Of a stretch of DNA of 64,000 bases, positions 1-8,860 are shown in pieces. The first letter of the stretch is position 1; each line of letters opens with the position of its first letter. The notes below the pieces were generated by a model. That model was not told the origin of the DNA. It saw only the letters and a list, made by a program, of their open reading frames with translations, and made no database searches. The position numbers and the translations under genes were made by a program. Source of the DNA: Komagataeibacter rhaeticus (GTDB taxonomy: Bacteria > Pseudomonadota > Alphaproteobacteria > Acetobacterales > Acetobacteraceae); NCBI RefSeq assembly GCF_003207855.1, contig NZ_NKTZ01000004.1:186001-250000 (forward strand), given 5' to 3'.

Positions 1-546
1 ATCGCGGTCCTTGCGGCTGGTGTCCTCGCGCTCCAGTTCGGTGGCGAAGGCTTCGGGGTCGGCCACGGCAAAGGCATCGGCCACGGCCAGTGCCAGGGTG
101 CGGATCTCGGTGGGCGCAAGGGTGCGGCCCGTGCCGTCAAACAGGTCGCCGCGCACATTGTCCATGGCGGCGCGGGGCGTGTCGCCCTGCGCGCGCAGCT
201 TTTCGCGCAGGACGGGGGTAAGGGCGGCCAGCAGGCGGGCATCATCGGGTTCGGGGTCATCCACCGTCATGGCGGCGGCTTCGGTATCCGCGCGCGTAAC
301 CCATACCTGCCCTGCACGGCGCGTAAGGTCCATGAGGCGCGAGCCCCACGGCTTGCGGCGCACGGTGCACAGGGCGGCGCGGAAGGCGGCATCGTCTATC
401 CGCTGGGCACCGGGGAGCAGCATGCGGGCGATCACACGCTCCAGCTTGGGGCGTTCGCGGGTTTCAACATGCAGCCCGGTTGCGGCAATCGCCGCGTCCA
501 GCGCCAGCAGGGCAGGGGCGGCCCGGTCGGGGAATTCAGAAGTCAT
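1..546 (-). CDS. Hypothetical protein, 3' end cut by the window edge
   Basis: An open frame runs leftward off the window edge, so only the N-terminal 182 residues are visible. The protein begins MTSEFPDRAAP and is rich in Ala, Arg, Asp and Glu. It has no signal peptide or membrane segment. I recognise no family. Codon use is strongly GC-rich at third positions, as in neighbouring real genes. The frame is open upstream as well, so an ATG at 576-588 could be the true start. It is divergent from fpr, with about 290 bp between them that must hold both promoters; I see nothing else there. Confidence 0.6.
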   Translation of the reverse strand, partial: MTSEFPDRAAPALLALDAAIAATGLHVETRERPKLERVIARMLLPGAQRIDDAAFRAALCTVRRKPWGSRLMDLTRRAGQVWVTRADTEAAAMTVDDPEPDDARLLAALTPVLREKLRAQGDTPRAAMDNVRGDLFDGTGRTLAPTEIRTLALAVADAFAVADPEAFATELEREDTSRKDRD

Positions 547-838
547 ACTGCCTATGTGCGTCATCCGGGCTGCGGGGACAATGGACATCAGTACTTGCAT
601 CCGCAGGGGAAATCATTGAATAGAAGCCCGCATCGTACGCATGTGACGTGACATGAGCGCCCCGGAATGGGCATTGTGCGGTGAATTCAGCTTCCCGTGG
701 CGCGAGATATGTTTGTTTGTGCTGGAATTCCACGCTGTGGATGGCCTAGACATGCCCGCCTGAGCGATATCGTTGTGGGGCGCATGTTTCAGGAAGTCCT
801 GGGTCTGCGTCATATCCAGCCGGGAGAGTGATAACCAA

Positions 839-1717
839 ATGTCCGATACGTTGATTGTGCCAACCGCTGAGACCATGCTCACCGGCCTTGCCCCGGTAGA
901 GGGGCAGGCAGGCGTGTTCCACCTTGCCGAACCGACCAAGGAATACGGCCACCTGAACGCGGAGACCGTGCTGTCCGTCCATCACTGGACCGACCGGCTG
1001 TTCAGCTTTACCACCACGCGCGACCCGGCCTTGCGCTTCGAGAACGGCCAGTTCACGATGATCGGCATCGAGGTCGAGGGCAAGCCGCTGCTGCGTGCCT
1101 ACAGCATTGCCAGCGCGAATTACGAGGACCACCTCGAATTCCTGTCCATCGCCGTGCCCGATGGTCCGCTCACCTCCCGCCTGCGCCACGTCAAGGTGGG
1201 GGACAAGGTGCTGATCGGCCGCAAGCCCGTCGGCACCCTGCTGCTGGACAACCTGCGTCCGGGCCGTAACCTGTATTTCCTGTCCACCGGCACGGGGCTT
1301 GCGCCCTTCATGAGCCTGATCAAGGACCCGGAATGCTATGAGCGTTACGAGCACGTGATCCTGAGCCACACGGTGCGCATCTCGGGTGAGCTGGCCTATG
1401 CCAACCACATCCGCCACGAACTGCCCGAGCACGAGTTCCTGGGCGAGGACGTGAAGGGCAAGCTGTTGTACTACCCCGCCGTGACGCGCGAAGCCTTTGC
1501 CGTGACCGACCGCATCACCAGGCTGATCGAGACGGGCAAGATCTTTACCGACCTGAACATCCCGGCGCTCGACCCCGAGCATGACCGTGTCATGATCTGC
1601 GGTTCGCCCGAAATGCTGGCCGATACGGAAAAGCTGCTACAGGACCGTGGCTTTGACGAGGGGAACAACTCCCACCCCGGCGCCTATGTGGTGGAAAAGG
1701 CGTTCGCTGAACGCTGA
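839..1717 (+). CDS. fpr: Ferredoxin/flavodoxin--NADP+ reductase
   Basis: FAD-dependent oxidoreductase of 292 residues that moves electrons between NADPH and ferredoxin or flavodoxin in the cytoplasm, supplying reductant for Fe-S and oxidative stress functions. The FAD-binding barrel holds the RAYSIAS motif at residues 86-92, and the NADP-binding lobe has STGTGLAPF at 149-157. Length and the C-terminal VVEKAFAER fit the bacterial subclass I enzymes. The ATG at 839 follows a GGGAGAG ribosome-binding site; the frame is open further upstream but without family sequence. It stands alone and ends in a strong terminator. Confidence 0.93.
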   Translation: MSDTLIVPTAETMLTGLAPVEGQAGVFHLAEPTKEYGHLNAETVLSVHHWTDRLFSFTTTRDPALRFENGQFTMIGIEVEGKPLLRAYSIASANYEDHLEFLSIAVPDGPLTSRLRHVKVGDKVLIGRKPVGTLLLDNLRPGRNLYFLSTGTGLAPFMSLIKDPECYERYEHVILSHTVRISGELAYANHIRHELPEHEFLGEDVKGKLLYYPAVTREAFAVTDRITRLIETGKIFTDLNIPALDPEHDRVMICGSPEMLADTEKLLQDRGFDEGNNSHPGAYVVEKAFAER

Positions 1718-1729
1718 TCCCGCCCGCGC

Positions 1730-1760
1730 CCCCGGCCATGCTGCATGGCCGGGGTTTTTT
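1730..1760 (+). terminator. Rho-independent terminator of fpr
   Basis: A perfect 11-bp stem, 1730-1740 pairing with 1744-1754, has a 3-base loop and is followed by six T (1755-1760). It lies 13 bases after the fpr stop codon. Confidence 0.9.
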
Positions 1761-1848
1761 ATTGGCCCCGCCCCATAGCGCGGCGGGATGGCCGGAGTGA
1801 CGCCTGTCCTTGCCGTCTTTCCGGCCCAGACAGGATGCACAACCGGCA

Positions 1849-3249
1849 ATGAGTCATGATTTTGATCTGTTCGTAATTGGCGCGGGCTCCGGTGGGGTGC
1901 GCTGCGCGCGCATCGCGGCCAGCCATGGCGCGCGCGTGGCGGTGGCGGAAAGCCGGCACTGGGGCGGCACCTGCGTCAACCTTGGCTGCGTGCCCAAGAA
2001 GCTTATGGTACAGGCCAGTGACTATGGTGACTGGGTGGAGGACAGCCACGGCTTTGGCTGGAACACAAAGCGCGGCCAGCATGACTGGGCCGCCCTGATC
2101 GCCGCCAAGGACCGGGAGATCGAACGCCTTAACGGCATCTATGTCTCCATGCTGGAAAAGGCGGGCGTGGCGCTGTTTACCGGCCATGCCACGCTGGAGG
2201 ATGCGCATACCGTCCGCATCGATCCTTCGCCGCTGGCCCCGCAGGCGCAACCCCGCCGTGTTACGGCTGCGCGTATTGTCATTGCCGTGGGCTCCACCCC
2301 CACCCTGCCGAAAATACCGGGTGCGGAACATGCCATTTCCTCCGACGAGGCTTTCCATCTCAAGGACCGCCCCGAACGGGTCTGCATGGTCGGGGGCGGC
2401 TATATCGGGGTGGAGTTCGCCGGGATATTCCGTGGCTTCGGCTCGGAGGTGGATCTGGTCTACCGCCAGCCCCAGCCCCTGCGCGGGTTCGATACCGACC
2501 TGCGCCACGCGGTGCATGATGCCATTGACCTGCGCGGTATCCGCCAGCATGCCGGGGCTTCCCCCACCGAAATCGGGAAACAGGCGGATGGCAGCCTTGT
2601 CGTAAGCCTTGATAACGGCACGCGGATCGAAACCGACTGCGTGTTCTTCGCCACCGGCCGCCATCCCAAGGTCACCCATCTGGGCCTGACGCAGGCAGGG
2701 GTGGCGATGCAGGAGAACGGGCGGGTGATCGTGGATGAAAACAGCGAGACATCCGTCCCCGGCATCTATGCCATTGGCGATGTGACCAACCGGCTGAACC
2801 TGACGCCCGTCGCCATTGCCGAGGGGCACAACCTGGCCGACCGCCTGTTTGGCAAGGGCCCCCCGCGCCAGTGGTGCTATGCCACCACGCCCAAGGCCGT
2901 GTTCTTCACCCCCACCGTTGCCAGCGTTGGCCTGACGGAGGCCGAAGCCGCGAAAGAAGGCGATGTGGACGTCTATGTCAGCCGCTTCCGCCCCATGCGC
3001 AACACGCTTAGTGGCCGCGCACAGCACACGTTCATGAAGCTGGTGGTCGATCAGGCCAGCCAGGTTGTGGTGGGCGCGCACATGCTGGGCGATGACGCGC
3101 CCGAAATCATGCAGGGGCTGGCCATTGCGGTCACCGCGCGGCTGACCAAGGCGGACTGGGACCGCACCATCGGCATCCATCCCACTGCGGCGGAAGAATT
3201 CGTGACCATGCGCACCCGCACGCGCGTCACGCCCCACAAGGTGGACTGA
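1849..3249 (+). CDS. gor: Glutathione-disulfide reductase
   Basis: Class I pyridine nucleotide-disulfide oxidoreductase of 466 residues that reduces oxidised glutathione with NADPH. Visible features are the FAD dinucleotide motif GAGSGG at 11-16, the redox pair in GGTCVNLGCVPKK (Cys42 and Cys47), a second Rossmann motif GGGYIGVEFAG for NADPH, the FAD-contacting segment GIYAIGDVT, and the C-terminal HPTAAEEF, whose His-Glu pair is the catalytic base of the partner subunit. The pair near the NADPH site and overall length favour glutathione reductase over lipoamide or mercury reductase. The ATG at 1849 is chosen because the family N-terminus begins there. Confidence 0.93.
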   Translation: MSHDFDLFVIGAGSGGVRCARIAASHGARVAVAESRHWGGTCVNLGCVPKKLMVQASDYGDWVEDSHGFGWNTKRGQHDWAALIAAKDREIERLNGIYVSMLEKAGVALFTGHATLEDAHTVRIDPSPLAPQAQPRRVTAARIVIAVGSTPTLPKIPGAEHAISSDEAFHLKDRPERVCMVGGGYIGVEFAGIFRGFGSEVDLVYRQPQPLRGFDTDLRHAVHDAIDLRGIRQHAGASPTEIGKQADGSLVVSLDNGTRIETDCVFFATGRHPKVTHLGLTQAGVAMQENGRVIVDENSETSVPGIYAIGDVTNRLNLTPVAIAEGHNLADRLFGKGPPRQWCYATTPKAVFFTPTVASVGLTEAEAAKEGDVDVYVSRFRPMRNTLSGRAQHTFMKLVVDQASQVVVGAHMLGDDAPEIMQGLAIAVTARLTKADWDRTIGIHPTAAEEFVTMRTRTRVTPHKVD

Positions 3250-3261
3250 AACAGAATAGAA

Positions 3262-3345
3262 GTTTTTGGGTGCCGCCTTTTTTCAAAAAGGCGGCGTTCT
3301 CTGAAGTTTTTCGGAAAACAGCTTCACCAAAAACGCCTTCCCGGT
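3262..3345. repeat. Palindromic intergenic repeat, copy A
   Basis: The element starts with AGTTTTTGGGTGCCGCC and contains a perfect hairpin, 3272-3282 pairing with 3285-3295 (GCCGCC-T run, A run-GGCGGC). A second T-rich half follows to about 3345. The same core recurs at 7210-7245, and a variant is at 8775-8860. All three copies sit just after a gene 3' end. The T-rich stem could also act as a terminator. Confidence 0.7.
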
Positions 3346-3353
3346 CCTTAAAT

Positions 3354-3394
3354 AAAAAAACCGTTGCCGGAGTGGACCTGGCAACGGTTTTTTT
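3354..3394. terminator. Bidirectional terminator between gor and the small exported protein gene
   Basis: The stem CCGTTGCC (3361-3368) pairs with GGCAACGG (3380-3387). It is flanked by seven A on the left (3354-3360) and seven T on the right (3388-3394). The symmetry suits termination from both converging genes. Confidence 0.85.
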
Positions 3395-3414
3395 CATGTA
3401 TCGGGCAGGGACCC

Positions 3415-3759
3415 CTAGCGCGGCGCGACCCAGCCATTGCCGGTGGAATCACCAAGCTGGCCATCGCCATTGATCCCGCTGCTCTGGTAGGCGGAACCGA
3501 ATTTCGACAGGTCGGTGCCGGTTACGGAATCACGGTGCACATGCTCCAGATGATCGGGGTCCGGCCCATGGTTCAGTTCCATGGAGGGCGCTTCCTCATA
3601 GCCGGGCGGCAGGTGGCTGCGCTGGCCGTGGACGGTCATCCTGTCCTCGTTCTGGCTGCTGCTGTCATCCGTGTCCTGTGGCGCGGCCATGGCCGTCACG
3701 CTGAACAGGCACAGCCCTGCGGACAGGGCGGTTAAGAGTTTCCCACGCGTCGTGGCCAT
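3415..3759 (-). CDS. Small exported protein of unknown function
   Basis: A 114-residue protein with a clear Sec signal peptide: a basic start (MATTRGK), a hydrophobic core LLTALSAGLCLFSVTAM, and a probable AMA|AP cleavage site near residue 25. The mature part is short, acidic and polar, rich in Asp, Ser, Gly and His (PPGYEEAPSMELNHGPDPDH), with no Cys and no membrane segment. I recognise no family. It is probably periplasmic or outer-membrane associated. It shares the terminator at 3354-3394 with gor, from which it is transcribed convergently. Confidence 0.7.
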   Translation of the reverse strand: MATTRGKLLTALSAGLCLFSVTAMAAPQDTDDSSSQNEDRMTVHGQRSHLPPGYEEAPSMELNHGPDPDHLEHVHRDSVTGTDLSKFGSAYQSSGINGDGQLGDSTGNGWVAPR

Positions 3760-4066
3760 GATCCGTCATCCTTTTACCGGGGTGGGCAGCATGCCAACCC
3801 TGCGCCACAAGGAAAAGGCGTGGTCTGGCAGGCCAACCATGTCGGTTTTACATATGGGTGAAGCCCGTTTGCAATGCGACCGTTAACTGCATGGTCCAGG
3901 CAACTTTGTGGCCCGGATGCAACATATGTTTCCCGTGCGGTGCGCCATCATGCGCGCCGGCGGCAGAACAGGCTTTGCCATGGCGGGGTTTTTTCGACAT
4001 AAAGACTGCCCTTCCGCCACGGGCGGCGGGAACAGTCTTGTATCAAGAGGAATTAGGATCCGACCC
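3760..4066. other. Intergenic region upstream of DAHP synthase
   Basis: About 307 bases lie between the divergent small exported protein gene and DAHP synthase. The frame of DAHP synthase is open through part of this region, but the residues there do not resemble the family. The visible structure is a leader hairpin at 4002-4039, listed separately. I see no tRNA or small gene. Confidence 0.5.
4002..4039 (+). promoter_or_regulatory. Possible leader hairpin before DAHP synthase
   Basis: AAGACTG (4002-4008) pairs with CAGTCTT (4033-4039) around an inner GC-rich stem (about 4012-4018 with 4022-4031). The hairpin ends 27 bases before the start codon and just before the AAGAGGAA ribosome-binding site. 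It could be a 5' untranslated structure or part of an attenuator. No leader peptide rich in aromatic residues was recognised, so a regulatory role is inference. Confidence 0.3.
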
Positions 4067-5470
4067 ATGAGTGCGACGCACAGCCATAACAGTTCTTCCC
4101 GGCAGGCCTGGACGCCGGAGAGCTGGCGGTCGTTTCCGGCGCGGCAGATGCCGCGATACCCCGACGAGGCAGCGCTGGAGGGCGTGGAGGCGCGCCTGCG
4201 CCGCTACCCGCCCCTGGTCTTTGCCGGTGAGGCCCGCCGCCTGCGCGCCCATCTGGCCAAGGCGGCCAGCGGGCAGGCCTTCGTGCTGCAGGGCGGCGCG
4301 TGCGCCGAAAGCTTCAATGAGTTCACGGCTGATATCGTGCGCGACACCTTTCGGGTGCTGCTGCAGATGGCGGTGGTGCTGACCTTTGGCGCCAAGGTGC
4401 CGGTCATCAAGATCGGGCGCATGGCGGGGCAGTACGCCAAGCCGCGCTCGTCCGATGACGAGACGAAGGACGGCGTGACGCTGCCTTCCTACCGGGGGGA
4501 CATCATCAACGGGTCCGATTTTACCGAATCCGCCCGTGTGCCCGACCCGAAGCGGATGGAGACGGGGTATTTCCAGTCCGTCGGCACCATGAACCTGCTG
4601 CGCGCGTTTGCCAGCGGCGGCTATGCCAACCTGCACGAGGTGCATCGCTGGAACCTGGGCTTTGTCGAGCGCTCGCCGCTGGCCCAGCGCTATGGCCAGC
4701 TTGCCGAACGCATCGGCGAGACGCTGGACTTCATGGCGGCGTGCGGCCTGACGGCGGCCACCACCCCCCAGATTGACGAGACCGAGTTCTACACCTCGCA
4801 CGAGGCCCTGCTGCTGCCCTACGAGCAGGCGCTGACCCGCATCGATTCGACATCGGGCGAGTGGTATGACTGCTCGGCCCATTTCGTGTGGATCGGGGAC
4901 CGTACCCGCCAGCCCGAAGGCGCGCATGTCGAGTTCCTGCGCGGGGTGCGCAACCCCATCGGGATCAAGGTCGGTCCCACCACCACCATCGAGGACCTGG
5001 AGCAGCTGCTCGATATCCTCAACCCGTCCGATGAAGCCGGGCGCATCTCGCTCATCTCGCGCATGGGCGCGGGCAAGGTGCGTGACCACCTGCCGCCGCT
5101 GCTCGGGAAAGTGATGGCCACAGGCCGCACCGTCACATGGTTGTGTGATCCCATGCACGGCAACACCAGCTCGACCTCGACGGGGGTCAAGACGCGGTCG
5201 TTTGATGCCATCCTGTCGGAGATTCACGGGTTTTTCGACGTGTTCGAGGCCGCGGGCGCCCATCCCGGCGGTGTGCATTTCGAGATGACGGGCCAGAACG
5301 TGACCGAGTGTATCGGCGGTGCCCACCGCTTGACGGAAGCCGATCTTGGTGAGCGCTATGAGACCTTCTGCGACCCGCGCCTGAATGCGGAACAGTCGCT
5401 TGAGATGGCGTTCCGCCTGTCGGAAGAACTCAAGACACGCATGCATCGCATGGCGGGCGGAGCGCGCTAG
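4067..5470 (+). CDS. Class II 3-deoxy-7-phosphoheptulonate (DAHP) synthase
   Basis: Catalyses the first step of the shikimate pathway, condensing phosphoenolpyruvate with erythrose 4-phosphate. The 467-residue protein is of the plant/mycobacterial class II type: GGACAESF with metal ligand Cys79, the [14 protein letters not shown] segment, [40 protein letters not shown] and [15 protein letters not shown]. The ATG at 4067 has an AAGAGGAA ribosome-binding site; longer in-frame starts upstream add unrelated sequence. The other shikimate enzymes in the window (aroKB) lie 22 kb away, so it is not in an aro operon. The nicotinate phosphoribosyltransferase-like gene starts 28 bases downstream. Confidence 0.95.
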   Translation: MSATHSHNSSSRQAWTPESWRSFPARQMPRYPDEAALEGVEARLRRYPPLVFAGEARRLRAHLAKAASGQAFVLQGGACAESFNEFTADIVRDTFRVLLQMAVVLTFGAKVPVIKIGRMAGQYAKPRSSDDETKDGVTLPSYRGDIINGSDFTESARVPDPKRMETGYFQSVGTMNLLRAFASGGYANLHEVHRWNLGFVERSPLAQRYGQLAERIGETLDFMAACGLTAATTPQIDETEFYTSHEALLLPYEQALTRIDSTSGEWYDCSAHFVWIGDRTRQPEGAHVEFLRGVRNPIGIKVGPTTTIEDLEQLLDILNPSDEAGRISLISRMGAGKVRDHLPPLLGKVMATGRTVTWLCDPMHGNTSSTSTGVKTRSFDAILSEIHGFFDVFEAAGAHPGGVHFEMTGQNVTECIGGAHRLTEADLGERYETFCDPRLNAEQSLEMAFRLSEELKTRMHRMAGGAR

Positions 5471-5498
5471 TCCCGTCAGGGACACGATCGGAGGGGCC

Positions 5499-6665
5499 AT
5501 GACCCACGGTGAGAAGACGGTACGTGACAAGAATGCGGGCGCGGTGGAACGCGATGTGATCGCTGCCCGCACGGATGCGTATTTCAACCGTACGCGGGCC
5601 ATTGTCGAACATTTCGGGGACAGGAAGGTGACCTACGCCATCTTCCTGCGCCGTCCCGTCATATCCGCTCCGCGCCTTATGGTGGACTGGCTGCATGCCG
5701 TGGCCGCCGAGCGCGGAATCGATATCGAATGCAGCCTCATGTTCCCCGAGGGGACATGGGTGGGGGCGGGTGAGCCGCTGGTTTACGTGACCGGCTCCTT
5801 CGCCCAGCTTGCCCCGCTGGAAACCCTGGTGCTCCAGCGCCTTGGCCCGGCCTGTGTGGCCGCGCATAATGCCTACCAGATGGCGCTGGCGCTGCCGCAG
5901 GTACGCTTCATGGCCATGGAGGCCCGGCACTGCGCGGGGTTTGGCATGCAGGAACAGATGGCCTATGCCGCCTCCATCGGCAGTCAGGCCGCGCAGAAGG
6001 AAGGCGCGCTGGGCTTTATCGGCGGCGCCAATGATGCAACGGCGCATTATTTCGGCACATCAAGGGGGCTGGGCACCATGCCGCATGCGCTGGTGGGCTA
6101 TGCCGGCTCCACCCTGCGCGCGGCCGAGATGTTCCACGAGGTCTATCCCGAAATGGACCTGGTGGTGCTGGTGGACTATTTCGGGCGTGAGGTGACGGAC
6201 GCGCTGGAAGTCTGCCGTCACTTTCCCGATCTGGCGGCGACCGGGCGGCTGGCCGTGCGGCTGGACACGCATGGCGGCCGCTTTCTGGAGGGGCTGGATC
6301 CGCAATCGTCCTATGATGTGCTGGAGCGGCACACGCCGGGCAGCATCCGCCGCTACCGTTCGGACAAGGAACTGCGCTACCTGGTGGGCACGGGGGTTTC
6401 GGCCGCCGCGATCTGGCGCATGCGTGAGGCGCTGGACGAGGCGGGATTCGCGCATGTGCGCATCATCGCCTCATCCGGGTTCAGTGTTGAAAAATGCCTG
6501 AGCATGGCCGACGCCCATGCGCCGGTTGATGTGATCGGCACCGGCTCCTTCATTCCCGATCGCTGGTCCGAGACCTATGCCACGGCGGATATCGTGGCCT
6601 ATGACGATGTGCCCCGCGTCAAGGCCGGGCGCGAGTTCCTGCTGCGCCATAACCACGCGCGCTAG
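5499..6665 (+). CDS. Nicotinate phosphoribosyltransferase family protein
   Basis: A 388-residue member of the NAPRTase-like family, which converts nicotinate plus phosphoribosyl pyrophosphate to nicotinate mononucleotide for NAD salvage. Recognisable parts are the early DAYFNRTRAIVEH segment, the central FPEGTWVGAGEPL barrel domain, MEARHCAGFGMQEQMAYAAS, and the C-terminal phosphate-binding stretch PVDVIGTGSF. The start at 5499 follows GGAGGGG. It probably shares a transcript with DAHP synthase (28-bp gap). It is closer to the short, atypical NAPRTase branch than to E. coli PncB, so the exact substrate is less certain than the fold. Confidence 0.82.
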   Translation: MTHGEKTVRDKNAGAVERDVIAARTDAYFNRTRAIVEHFGDRKVTYAIFLRRPVISAPRLMVDWLHAVAAERGIDIECSLMFPEGTWVGAGEPLVYVTGSFAQLAPLETLVLQRLGPACVAAHNAYQMALALPQVRFMAMEARHCAGFGMQEQMAYAASIGSQAAQKEGALGFIGGANDATAHYFGTSRGLGTMPHALVGYAGSTLRAAEMFHEVYPEMDLVVLVDYFGREVTDALEVCRHFPDLAATGRLAVRLDTHGGRFLEGLDPQSSYDVLERHTPGSIRRYRSDKELRYLVGTGVSAAAIWRMREALDEAGFAHVRIIASSGFSVEKCLSMADAHAPVDVIGTGSFIPDRWSETYATADIVAYDDVPRVKAGREFLLRHNHAR

Positions 6666-6819
6666 GCCATGCGCCGCCCCTTGGCATGTGGCTGGGGCGT
6701 GGCCTGAAAAGCCGCTTCGGGAAGGCCGCCTTTATTTTAGGGAAGATGGCCTTGCCCTGAACGTCATGCCCTTTATCAACAGGTTGCTTTTTAAACAGTC
6801 TTTAACGAAAGGCCTGATC

Positions 6820-7188
6820 TTGTCAGAAACCATTTTTGCCCCTGAAGGGGGCTGGCGCGTGCGGATACTGGACCTGTCGGGCGGGGCGGAAGACAGTATT
6901 GTCGAGGAAGTCGGCGGTTTTCCCGACCTGATCCAGGCCAACGCCTTTGCGCGTGCCTATGTGCGCGACAGTATCGAGCGGTGCCGCATGGCGGGTCTTT
7001 CCCCCGCCGAGGTGCTCAAGGCATGGTTTGCCTTTGGCGAGGATGCGGAGGTGCTGGAGGCAGGCGATCAGGGCTGGCGTTCCGCCAATGAACTGGATGA
7101 TTTCGCGGCCCATGCGGCAACCCCGATGGAACGCGACTGGCGTGCCTTTGACCCCCGCCGCAGCGGCGATGAGGATGACGAGGCGTAA
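6820..7188 (+). CDS. Hypothetical acidic cytoplasmic protein
   Basis: A 122-residue protein if translation starts at the TTG at 6820. That codon has a GAAAGG ribosome-binding site 7 bases upstream, whereas the in-frame ATG at 6766 has none. The protein is soluble and acidic, ending in a run rich in Asp and Glu (GDEDDEA). Segments such as DLSGGAEDSIVEEVGGFPD and FARAYVRDSIERCR suggest a small alpha/beta fold. I do not recognise the family. It lies between the NAPRTase-like gene and gltX, probably with its own promoter in the AT-rich stretch 6780-6810. Confidence 0.6.
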   Translation: MSETIFAPEGGWRVRILDLSGGAEDSIVEEVGGFPDLIQANAFARAYVRDSIERCRMAGLSPAEVLKAWFAFGEDAEVLEAGDQGWRSANELDDFAAHAATPMERDWRAFDPRRSGDEDDEA

Positions 7189-7209
7189 GAGCGCCCCTTA
7201 AATTCATAA

Positions 7210-7245
7210 AGGTTTTTGGGTGCCGCCTTTTTTAAAAGGCGGCGT
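7210..7245. repeat. Palindromic intergenic repeat, copy B
   Basis: This stretch shares GGTTTTTGGGTGCCGCC and the T/A-rich hairpin with the copy at 3262. The stem is 7222-7231 pairing with 7234-7243. It lies 20 bases after the preceding gene and may double as its terminator. Confidence 0.7.
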
Positions 7246-7392
7246 TGGCGGTCCGCCTGAAAATACTTTGCCCATACGGGTTATGCACCGATACCGGCGT
7301 GTATCGGGCCTGCCTGCCAGGCGCGTGCATTCCGTGCCAGATTGCGCATGTGTTCTCTGGCATTCGGGGCGTAATCGCCGCATATAGGGGGC

Positions 7393-8730
7393 ATGAAACT
7401 CCGTTTTGCGCCCAGCCCGACCGGGCTGATCCATGTCGGCAATGCGCGTCAGGCCATTGCCAATGCCCTGTTTGCCCGCCGTCATGGCGCCCGGTTCCTG
7501 CTGCGGATCGATGATACCGACCGCAGCCGCTCGAAAGAGGAATACGTGCAGGCCCTGCAGGACGACCTGCGCTGGCTTGGCATTGGCTGGGACGAATTCG
7601 TGCGCCAGTCGGACCGGCTGGACCGCTATGCGCTGGCCATTGAAAAGCTGAAGGCCAGCGGGCGGCTCTATCCGTGCTTTGAAAGCGAGCAGGAACTGGC
7701 CTCCAAGCGCGAGGCCCGCATCCGCATGCGCAAGCCCCCCGTCTATGACCGGGCCATGCTGCGCATGACGCCGCAGCAGCGCGCGCAGGCCGAAGCCAAT
7801 GGCAAGGTGCCCTACTGGCGCTTTAAACTGTCCGACCACCGCACGGTGGAATGGAACGACCTGGTCATGGGGCCATCGCGCGTCAAGCTGCCCGCCATTT
7901 CCGACCCGGTTCTGGTCCGTGCTGATGGCACGGTGCTGTACACGCTGGCCTCGGTCGTGGATGACATGGAACTGGGTATTACCCACGTCATCCGTGGCGA
8001 GGACCATGTGACCAATACAGGTGTGCAGATCGACATTGCCGAGGCGCTGGGGGCAAAACGCAACCGCTTCACCTTCGCCCACCTGCCGCTGCTGCTTGAT
8101 CAGGGTGGCGGCAAGCTGTCCAAGCGCTTCGACGGGCTGTCGATTCGGGCCTTGCGGCAGGATGGGGTCGAGCCTTCGGCCATCGTCTCCTACCTTGCCC
8201 GTCTGGGCAGCGCGGATGACCCGGAACCGCTATCGTTCGATGAACTGGCTCAAACCTATGATCTTGGCCGTGTTTCACGTTCCGCCGCGCGCTTTGACAT
8301 GCGCCAGCTGCTGGGGCTGAACCGGCGCGTCATGCATGCCATGCCGTTTGAGGAAATCCGCGCACGTCTGCCCGAAGGGGCGACGGAAGCCTTCTGGCTG
8401 GCCGTGCGTGGCAATGTGGACATGGCGGGTGAACTGCGCCACTGGTGGGATGTGGTGGCGGGCGATATCGTACCCCCGGTGATTGATGAGGCGGATCGTC
8501 CCTTCCTGCTTCAGGCCCTGGGGGCGCTGCCTGCGGCGCCGTGGGATGATACGACATGGAAGACATGGACCACGGCCGTGAAAGAGGCCACGGGCCGCAC
8601 GGGCCGCGCCCTGTTCCACCCGCTGCGCCTGGCGCTGACGGGGGAGGAGAGCGGGCCGGAAATGCGTGACCTGCTGCCGCTCATGGGCCGGGCACGCGTG
8701 GCTGACCGGCTACAGATCGCCGCCCGCTGA
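7393..8730 (+). CDS. gltX: Glutamate--tRNA ligase
   Basis: Class I aminoacyl-tRNA synthetase of 445 residues that charges tRNA with glutamate. The HIGH-type signature reads HVGN at 14-17 after FAPSPTGLI, and the KMSKS-type loop reads KLSKR at 241-245. Other family marks are LLRIDDTDRSRS, YWRFKLSDHRTVEWNDL and ITHVIRGEDHVTNT. Alphaproteobacteria often carry two GltX paralogues, one of which may act on tRNA-Gln. The short C-terminal anticodon-binding half here does not decide which this is. The ATG follows TATAGGGGGC. A strong terminator follows the gene. Confidence 0.95.
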   Translation: MKLRFAPSPTGLIHVGNARQAIANALFARRHGARFLLRIDDTDRSRSKEEYVQALQDDLRWLGIGWDEFVRQSDRLDRYALAIEKLKASGRLYPCFESEQELASKREARIRMRKPPVYDRAMLRMTPQQRAQAEANGKVPYWRFKLSDHRTVEWNDLVMGPSRVKLPAISDPVLVRADGTVLYTLASVVDDMELGITHVIRGEDHVTNTGVQIDIAEALGAKRNRFTFAHLPLLLDQGGGKLSKRFDGLSIRALRQDGVEPSAIVSYLARLGSADDPEPLSFDELAQTYDLGRVSRSAARFDMRQLLGLNRRVMHAMPFEEIRARLPEGATEAFWLAVRGNVDMAGELRHWWDVVAGDIVPPVIDEADRPFLLQALGALPAAPWDDTTWKTWTTAVKEATGRTGRALFHPLRLALTGEESGPEMRDLLPLMGRARVADRLQIAAR

Positions 8731-8736
8731 TACGCA

Positions 8737-8766
8737 AAAAGGCCCGGTTTCACACCGGGCCTTTTC
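8737..8766 (+). terminator. Rho-independent terminator of gltX
   Basis: The stem AAAAGGCCCGGT (8737-8748) pairs with ACCGGGCCTTTT (8754-8765) around a 5-base loop, ending in a T run. It begins 6 bases after the stop codon. Confidence 0.88.
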
Positions 8767-8774
8767 CAAAGGAG

Positions 8775-8860
8775 AAGAAGTTTTTGGCGAAGCTTTTTTC
8801 AAAAAGCTTCGAAGAACGCCACCTTTTTGAAAAAAGGCGGCCCCCAGGAACTTTTACTGT
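8775..8860. repeat. Palindromic intergenic repeat, copy C (double hairpin)
   Basis: The element begins AGAAGTTTTTGG like copies A and B, but its first hairpin has a different stem: CGAAGCTTTTT (8788-8798) with AAAAAGCTTCG (8801-8811). A second hairpin, about 8818-8841, carries the T-run/GGCGGC arm seen in the other copies. It lies between the convergent gltX and RNA methyltransferase genes. Confidence 0.65.
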
